Shown in pieces: positions 59,539 to 64,000 of a stretch of DNA of 64,000 bases. Source of the stretch: CAYTGM01 sp964437365 (GTDB lineage Bacteria; Sumerlaeota; Sumerlaeia; SLMS01). Position 1 is the stretch's first letter, and every line of letters starts with the position of its first letter. Both the position numbers and the translations under genes were made by a program. Below the pieces are notes generated by a model, which saw only the letters and a program-made list of their open reading frames with translations, did not search any database and was not told the origin of the DNA. The stretch is from positions 1 to 64,000 of the forward strand of contig CAYTGM010000025.1 of the NCBI GenBank assembly GCA_964437365.1, given 5' to 3'.

Positions 59539-61118
59539 TATGACCTCCTCCTTGCGAGGGCGAAGAAGGTCCCTCCGAAAGTAATGGCAATACCAAGGAG
59601 AAAAAGAATCCCGGAGAGTGTCCAGAACGTTGATCCTGTCATTCTCACAGGCGTGCTGGAAAGAATCTTCTGCGGAACGTATATCAGTCCACGTTCTTCT
59701 CTCATCCATGCCAGCACCTCGAGCATGAACTTGATGGATGAACCATTCGTGGCAGCGTTGTAGTCAGCGAAGGCTTCCGAATCTCCGATTGCAACAACCC
59801 GTGTCACATCTCCAAAGCGTCCGCCCTGATTTTGTTTTTCCGCAGCCATCGCCAGATATTTTGTTCCGATTTCTTCACTGTCATCGGGTGGAACAGGCGA
59901 GCGGGTACTACGAAGGTCCGAAAGATTCTGATAAGATTCCGTCCAAGCCTTTTCCGAGGATACGAGAAAGACTTCGAGGCTAATGCCGGAAGCCACATCT
60001 TCTGTCGGGAGGAAGTCTCGGGCACGGTCCAGCAGGAAGGGGTTTCTTCCCATTTTCTGACCGATTTCATTATTCGTAAAAAGAACCTGGGGCGTGTAGG
60101 AATTCTGTGTAATACTGTAAACGTCCGGATCAACAACAAGAGATTTCTGCGGATCTATACCGTATTGATTGAGTAGCCGTTCAAAATTCTCAAGGCTTTC
60201 CGCCTGGCGAAGCTGGGGGAGAGGGTCCAGCAATACAAGAAGCTTTCCTCCCTGTTGCAGGTACTTTTCGAGCATCTCTCTTTCTGGGTCAAAGAGGTCT
60301 CGAAGTGGTCCCGCGATGATAATGGCTGCCGCATTATCGGGGATAGGACCCTGAGTCATCCGTAATTCTTTAATGGGCAACGAAGTTTGAACGATAAATT
60401 CTGCGACCTTTGTCAGGGATTCTTCAGATCCGTCCAATGGCTTTTCACCGTGTCCACTCGTATAGTAGATCACTCTTTGGTCTGTGTAGAGCATCCTCGC
60501 AAAGGTATTAGTCAGACGACTCTCTTTATCTAAATCCCCGACGTCAAGAGATCCAACTTCACGGGCCATTTCTTCCCCTTGAGCGTTAAACCGTGTGATG
60601 ATCATGGTTCCCTCATCAACCTCTCCGCCATACTCCATGGCTGCTTTCAGATCAATCACGGGGTCATAAATGCTGTAATTAATCTGAGGAGCCAGTTCGC
60701 GATAGTTGTTGAGAAAAGCTTGCAGGCTCTGATGCTCACCGATAGGGGCGAAAAGCGAGATCTCATAGCGATCCGTTGGGTCCAGGGCAGTCAGAAGCTC
60801 CTGGGTAGACTCGCTTAAGGTGTGTATCTTGTCACGCGTCAGATCGTAACGCATATACCTGTTTGCGGAAATCAGGTATATAAGAGACAAGCAGATAATG
60901 ACAAACACGGAATAACAAATACTTGTCAGGGAGTCTTTCCAGCGCAGGTCACGGAGCCAGAGCAATCCTCCCGCTATGGATATCAGTGAGATAACCCCGA
61001 CGAGACCATGAAAAGTGTTAAAGTCTCCTTTCACTGCTCCCAGAATGAGAGCGCCTGAAAGGCCCATAAAGCCAAGAAGAACAGGAATCGTGCGTATCCA
61101 ACTCGAGGATTTTCTCAT
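59538..61118 (-). CDS. gldG: GldG-like ABC transporter auxiliary protein
   Basis: Membrane protein of 526 residues. N-terminal hydrophobic segments (about 10-35, 38-55 and 65-85) precede a large soluble GldG/ABC_transp_aux domain (about 90-490) containing RYDLTRDKIHTLSE and VIYYTSGHGEKPL. These are the signature of the family, which resembles a degenerate intraflagellar/DUF4350 fold. A last helix (about 497-518) returns to the membrane. The ATG at 61118 overlaps the gldF stop in ATGA; a GTG four codons upstream is less likely. In gliding Bacteroidota GldAFG form an ABC system required for motility. Outside that phylum the function is unknown. Confidence 0.9.
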   Translation of the reverse strand: MRKSSSWIRTIPVLLGFMGLSGALILGAVKGDFNTFHGLVGVISLISIAGGLLWLRDLRWKDSLTSICYSVFVIICLSLIYLISANRYMRYDLTRDKIHTLSESTQELLTALDPTDRYEISLFAPIGEHQSLQAFLNNYRELAPQINYSIYDPVIDLKAAMEYGGEVDEGTMIITRFNAQGEEMAREVGSLDVGDLDKESRLTNTFARMLYTDQRVIYYTSGHGEKPLDGSEESLTKVAEFIVQTSLPIKELRMTQGPIPDNAAAIIIAGPLRDLFDPEREMLEKYLQQGGKLLVLLDPLPQLRQAESLENFERLLNQYGIDPQKSLVVDPDVYSITQNSYTPQVLFTNNEIGQKMGRNPFLLDRARDFLPTEDVASGISLEVFLVSSEKAWTESYQNLSDLRSTRSPVPPDDSEEIGTKYLAMAAEKQNQGGRFGDVTRVVAIGDSEAFADYNAATNGSSIKFMLEVLAWMREERGLIYVPQKILSSTPVRMTGSTFWTLSGILFLLGIAITFGGTFFALARRRS

Positions 61119-61885
61119 GCGCTTGCCCACCTCCTTGCTTCTAGAATGCGTACTGAAAGGAAGAGGAAAATCGCGGTAACAACAATGAAATACATAATGT
61201 TCATCGGAGCAACTTCGCCCGATAATAGAGTTCCCACATGCTCTAGAACGGCAAAGTGCTGAACCGCCTGTTGCAGAGGAAGAATACCGAATCCATCAGA
61301 AAAGAAACTCGCAAAGATGAAGGTAAAGATCGTTACATAGGAAAGCACCGCGGCTACCACCTGCGACTCAGTGATTGCGCTGAAGAACACTCCGATCGCT
61401 GTGTAGGCAGCGGCTGAAAGAAGAAGGGCTATCATCGACCCAATCGCAACCGGCCACTCAATGTCAGACACAAAGGATGTCATCAGTGGAAAAAGAAACG
61501 TTGCGGTAAGATAGAGAACAAGACCGGCATAAGTCCCTGCAAATTTTCCGATGACAAGAGCCATGTCTTTTGCCGGGGTTGTTTGCAGAAGGTCCAGCAT
61601 TCGTATCGATCTGTCCTCGGCGAAAACGCGCATGGTTAAGAGAGGGATTTGAACAAGAAGAAAGAAGTGTAACGAGTGAAAGGTGGGGCGCACGACTGAT
61701 ACCGTAACATTGACGGTCAGATCCGGATCATTGAAGACACCAAAGGCAAATTCATAAAGAGTAACCAGATAGATTGCTGAGGTCAGAAGAAAAAAGATTC
61801 CTGCCAGCACATAGAACAGCGGCAAAGTCAGAAGTGCTATGAGCTCTCTTTTAAAAACCAGAAAGGAGTGCCGAAGAATATTCAT
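61115..61885 (-). CDS. gldF: GldF-like ABC-2 permease
   Basis: Six-helix ABC-2 type permease of 256 residues. Segments are visible at about 16-45, 65-85, 105-135, 140-165, 168-195 and 225-248. The conserved loop PLLTMRVFAEDRSIRMLDLLQTTP (about 80-104) is typical of GldF/CcmB-like permeases. It overlaps gldA by four bases upstream and gldG by four bases downstream, giving a tightly packed operon. Confidence 0.92.
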   Translation of the reverse strand: MNILRHSFLVFKRELIALLTLPLFYVLAGIFFLLTSAIYLVTLYEFAFGVFNDPDLTVNVTVSVVRPTFHSLHFFLLVQIPLLTMRVFAEDRSIRMLDLLQTTPAKDMALVIGKFAGTYAGLVLYLTATFLFPLMTSFVSDIEWPVAIGSMIALLLSAAAYTAIGVFFSAITESQVVAAVLSYVTIFTFIFASFFSDGFGILPLQQAVQHFAVLEHVGTLLSGEVAPMNIMYFIVVTAIFLFLSVRILEARRWASA

Positions 61886-62823
61886 TTCGCAGCAGCTCTC
61901 CTTCCTGTGACTTCAAGGAATACATCCTCAAGGGAAGGCACTTGCTGGTGAAAGTCCAGCAGGTCTATACCCGCGTTAATGAGTTCTTTGGTCAGTACAG
62001 ATCGTTGCTCGTCTTTGACTCTTGAATGAACAACAATAGATTGTGATCCAGGACTGATTCCTTTTCGTGTCTCAATTCTGGCAGAGCCAGTATGGCTCGC
62101 AGCAAGTTCTTTGACCCTGGATATATCGCCTCTAAACTCTATAATCAGGCGTTGGTCCAGCTTGCTGTACAACTCCTCAGGAGTACCATTTGCAGCGATC
62201 CGACCCTGGTTGATAATCACAACTCGAGAACATGTCAGTTCTACCTCGGGAAGAATATGAGTGGAGAGTATGACTGTATGCTTCCCTTTGAATGAACGTA
62301 TCAGTTCTCTTATATCGTTAATCTGGCTGGGATCTAAACCTACCGTTGGTTCATCGAGGATCAGTATTTTCGGATGGCCCAGCATTGCCTGGGCAATGGC
62401 GGCCCTTTGTCGAGTTCCTTTGGAGAGGTTTCGGATAAGCCTCTTTTGCTCGGCGACCAGGTTGAGCTCTGATATACAGCGCTCAACTTCCTTCTTAATT
62501 TGCTTTGAAGGAATGTTTTTCATTCCGCCCATGAATTTCAGATAGCCGAAAAGAGTCATGTCACCATAGACAGGTGCCGACTCAGGTAAATATCCCAGGT
62601 GATTGTAAACCTTGGCAGCTTCCTTCTGGACATCCATTCCCATGATGGTGGCTTTCCCTTCAGTGGGGGAGAGCAGGCCAGAAAGAATCCGCATCGTTGT
62701 GGATTTACCGGCACCGTTGGGTCCAAGAAAACCAAGGACTTCCCCCTCGGGAACCTGAAACGTCAGGTCCTGTATAGAGGGAGTCTGGCCGTAATATTTA
62801 GTCAGTCGATGAACTTCGATCAT
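61882..62823 (-). CDS. gldA: GldA-like ABC transporter ATPase
   Basis: ATP-binding subunit of 313 residues. Walker A GPNGAGKST is near 36-44, with the signature LSKGTRQRAAIAQAML, Walker B ILILDEPTVGLDP and the switch His in LSTHILPEVE. A C-terminal regulatory region (about 215-313) is typical of GldA-like exporters. Its start overlaps the end of the purine nucleoside phosphorylase gene by four bases. It partners with the downstream permease. Confidence 0.92.
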   Translation of the reverse strand: MIEVHRLTKYYGQTPSIQDLTFQVPEGEVLGFLGPNGAGKSTTMRILSGLLSPTEGKATIMGMDVQKEAAKVYNHLGYLPESAPVYGDMTLFGYLKFMGGMKNIPSKQIKKEVERCISELNLVAEQKRLIRNLSKGTRQRAAIAQAMLGHPKILILDEPTVGLDPSQINDIRELIRSFKGKHTVILSTHILPEVELTCSRVVIINQGRIAANGTPEELYSKLDQRLIIEFRGDISRVKELAASHTGSARIETRKGISPGSQSIVVHSRVKDEQRSVLTKELINAGIDLLDFHQQVPSLEDVFLEVTGRRAAAK

Positions 62824-63665
62824 ACCGGCTGATCAATCTTCTCAATAATTGCGGTAACGAGTTTGTTAAAGGTTTCTCCTGCCTTCTTACCCGCCTCCAT
62901 CACTTCTTCGTGGGTTGTTACAACATTCTCTTCCTGAACAAGAGAGTTACTGACAAGTGTTATTCCCAGTACTTCAGCTCCGGCGTGAACCGCTGACAGC
63001 GTCTCCGGTACTGTGCTCATCCCAACCACATCGGAAAGCTTCTTCAGCATCCGTACTTCAGCTTTCGTCTCATAGCTGGGACCAAGTCCGGCAAGATAGA
63101 CACCTTCACGCAGAGTGATCTTCAGCTCTGTTGCTGTTTCTCTGGCTATCTTCATCAAGCGTCTGCTATACGGTTCGCTCATATCGGGAAACCTGGGTCC
63201 GATCTCATCGTTGTTTGGTCCGATGAGCGGGTTGCGAAATTGAAAGTTAATCTGGTCTTTGATCAGCATCAGGTCGCCAACCTGGAATTCTTTATTCAGG
63301 CCGCCAGCGGCATTCGAGAGGATGACTGTCTTCACACCTCCAAGCATCAGTGTTCTCAGGGGAAAGACGGCGGTTTTCGCATCGACGCCCTCGTAAAGAT
63401 GCTTGCGCCCATTCATCACCAGAATCTTCTGGTTGCCGCATTGACCACAAACAAGGTTTCCCTCGTGTCCCGCTACCGTACTTCCAGGAAAATTGGGAAT
63501 CTCTTCGTAAGAAAGCTTCTTTGGGTCTTGAAGCGTCGACGCAAAGCCGCCAAGGCCACTTCCTGCCACAACAAGAATAGGCGGAATTTGAGAGAAGCAT
63601 CCCCGGATGGTGTTCAAGGCTTCTCTCATCTCAGAGCTTTCGTTCTCGATTGTCTTTTCAGTCAT
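62820..63665 (-). CDS. punA: Purine nucleoside phosphorylase
   Basis: Trimeric-type purine nucleoside phosphorylase of 281 residues that splits inosine or guanosine with phosphate for purine salvage. The phosphate loop GSGLGGFA (36-43) is present, as are GHEGN (67-71), MNGRKHLYEG, the AAGGLN block near 120 and GLGPSYETKAE (purine site, about 193-203). VGMSTVPE and SNSLVQEENVVTTHEEV complete the signature. It is the first gene of a run of overlapping leftward genes (punA-gldA-gldF-gldG-DUF4340). This co-localisation with a Gld-type transporter is not functionally obvious. Confidence 0.95.
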   Translation of the reverse strand: MTEKTIENESSEMREALNTIRGCFSQIPPILVVAGSGLGGFASTLQDPKKLSYEEIPNFPGSTVAGHEGNLVCGQCGNQKILVMNGRKHLYEGVDAKTAVFPLRTLMLGGVKTVILSNAAGGLNKEFQVGDLMLIKDQINFQFRNPLIGPNNDEIGPRFPDMSEPYSRRLMKIARETATELKITLREGVYLAGLGPSYETKAEVRMLKKLSDVVGMSTVPETLSAVHAGAEVLGITLVSNSLVQEENVVTTHEEVMEAGKKAGETFNKLVTAIIEKIDQPV

Positions 63666-63754
63666 AGCTCGCCTGTTCGTGTGTGAATCCTTTGTTGTTA
63701 CTCTTAGTACGTTCCCATGCTAGATGAGGTTGGCAGGGTGGATGCAACAGCGAA

Positions 63755-63783
63755 GCGGCGTCATGGAAAATCCACGACGCCGC
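63755..63783 (-). terminator. Stable hairpin after gspG, weak terminator
   Basis: The stem GCGGCGTCATGG (63755-63766) / CCACGACGCCGC (63772-63783) has 12 pairs including one wobble around AAAAT. It lies 25 bp after the gspG stop on the minus strand. The following minus-strand bases (TTCGCTGTTG) are only partly T-rich, so it may be a processing or stability hairpin rather than a full terminator. Confidence 0.5.
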
Positions 63784-63808
63784 CTAATCTAGTTTTGAGT
63801 TACTGGCT

Positions 63809-64000
63809 TTATTTCTTTGTCCAATTCACGATATCGTCTTCTGTATCCATTTCTTTATCCGGGCCAGCCGACCTCAGGTCGAATTTTTTCTTATGATGTT
63901 CGCCGGGCGTGTTGTATTCAAACTCAAGGTTCCAACTGTCACGGGGGACAGTATCAGATTCAATGTAAGGCCCGTTCCAGGATTTTTCAACTTCTGAGGG
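63809..64000 (-). CDS. gspG: Type II secretion major pseudopilin GspG, 3' part
   Basis: The last 63 codons of a gene whose start lies beyond the right edge. The translated end contains WNGPYIESDTVPRDSWN, EYNTPGEHH, FDLRSAGPD and DDIVNWTKK. This is the T2SG C-terminal signature, where the Pro-x-Asp-x-Trp block and the acidic Asp pair bind calcium. It shows that the genome has a core type II secretion pseudopilin in addition to the two orphan pseudopilins near the left end. Confidence 0.85.
   Translation of the reverse strand, partial: PSEVEKSWNGPYIESDTVPRDSWNLEFEYNTPGEHHKKKFDLRSAGPDKEMDTEDDIVNWTKK

Overview
The window (about 48% G+C by eye) comes from a diderm bacterium. It carries LPS-export genes (an LptF/LptG-type permease and LptB), ArnT-like lipid-linked glycosyltransferases, and type II secretion pseudopilins of the FTLIELLIVVAIIAILAAIAVPNF type. 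Very similar pseudopilins are typical of poorly cultured phyla such as Sumerlaeota, Hydrogenedentota, Planctomycetota and Lentisphaerota. That placement is an inference from gene content and protein style, not a phylogeny. There are no rRNA genes, phage modules or CRISPR arrays. The only mobile element is a small IS200/IS605-like gene with flanking structured repeats near 25 kb.

Layout. 0-9 kb: HPr kinase, tRNA-Pro, two pseudopilin-like proteins, a HAD phosphatase, a GH3 beta-glucosidase, tRNA-Gly and a membrane zinc-ribbon/TPR protein. 9-17.7 kb: a two-armed sugar locus. GH38 alpha-mannosidase and GH172 run leftward; a secreted clan GH-A hydrolase, a PfkB kinase, a cupin D-lyxose/mannose isomerase and a DUF4432 mutarotase-like protein run rightward. 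Two LacI/CcpA-type operators sit 70 bp apart between the arms. 17.7-24.4 kb: LptG-like permease with an ArnT-like transferase, a PAP2 phosphatase and several unknowns. 24.4-26 kb: three copies of a three-hairpin repeat around a Y1 transposase whose catalytic Tyr position is His. 26-34.4 kb: a second ArnT-like protein, a sugar-nucleotide epimerase, an NtrC-type regulator, a Tyr-rich secreted protein, ilvN/ilvH, and gltX preceded by a coupled 54-codon ORF. 34.4-41.5 kb: a YejABE-type peptide ABC transporter with two separate ATPases, and a stand-alone Clp-N protein. 41.6-46.6 kb: FAD reductase, type III polyketide synthase and MarR regulator, convergent with a NodU/CmcH-type carbamoyltransferase. 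46.6-51.6 kb: lptB and both trehalose routes (treS; otsB-otsA). 51.8-56.7 kb: a secreted vertebrate-type protein-arginine deiminase, N-carbamoylputrescine amidase, GABA-type aminotransferase and a lipoprotein. 56.7-64 kb: a TPR membrane protein, a punA-gldA-gldF-gldG-DUF4340 operon, and the 3' end of gspG.

How the genes fit together. The clearest pathway is in the sugar locus. Mannose released by GH38 could be isomerised to fructose by the cupin isomerase and phosphorylated by the PfkB kinase. Four sites matching TTGNAANCGNTTNCAA lie upstream of the two arms of this locus, in the gap between a pseudopilin gene and a HAD phosphatase gene, and upstream of the yej transporter. They suggest a shared LacI/GalR/CcpA-type regulator, whose gene is not in the window. 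AguB and the class III aminotransferase point to arginine/polyamine catabolism, with the deiminase as an unusual neighbour.
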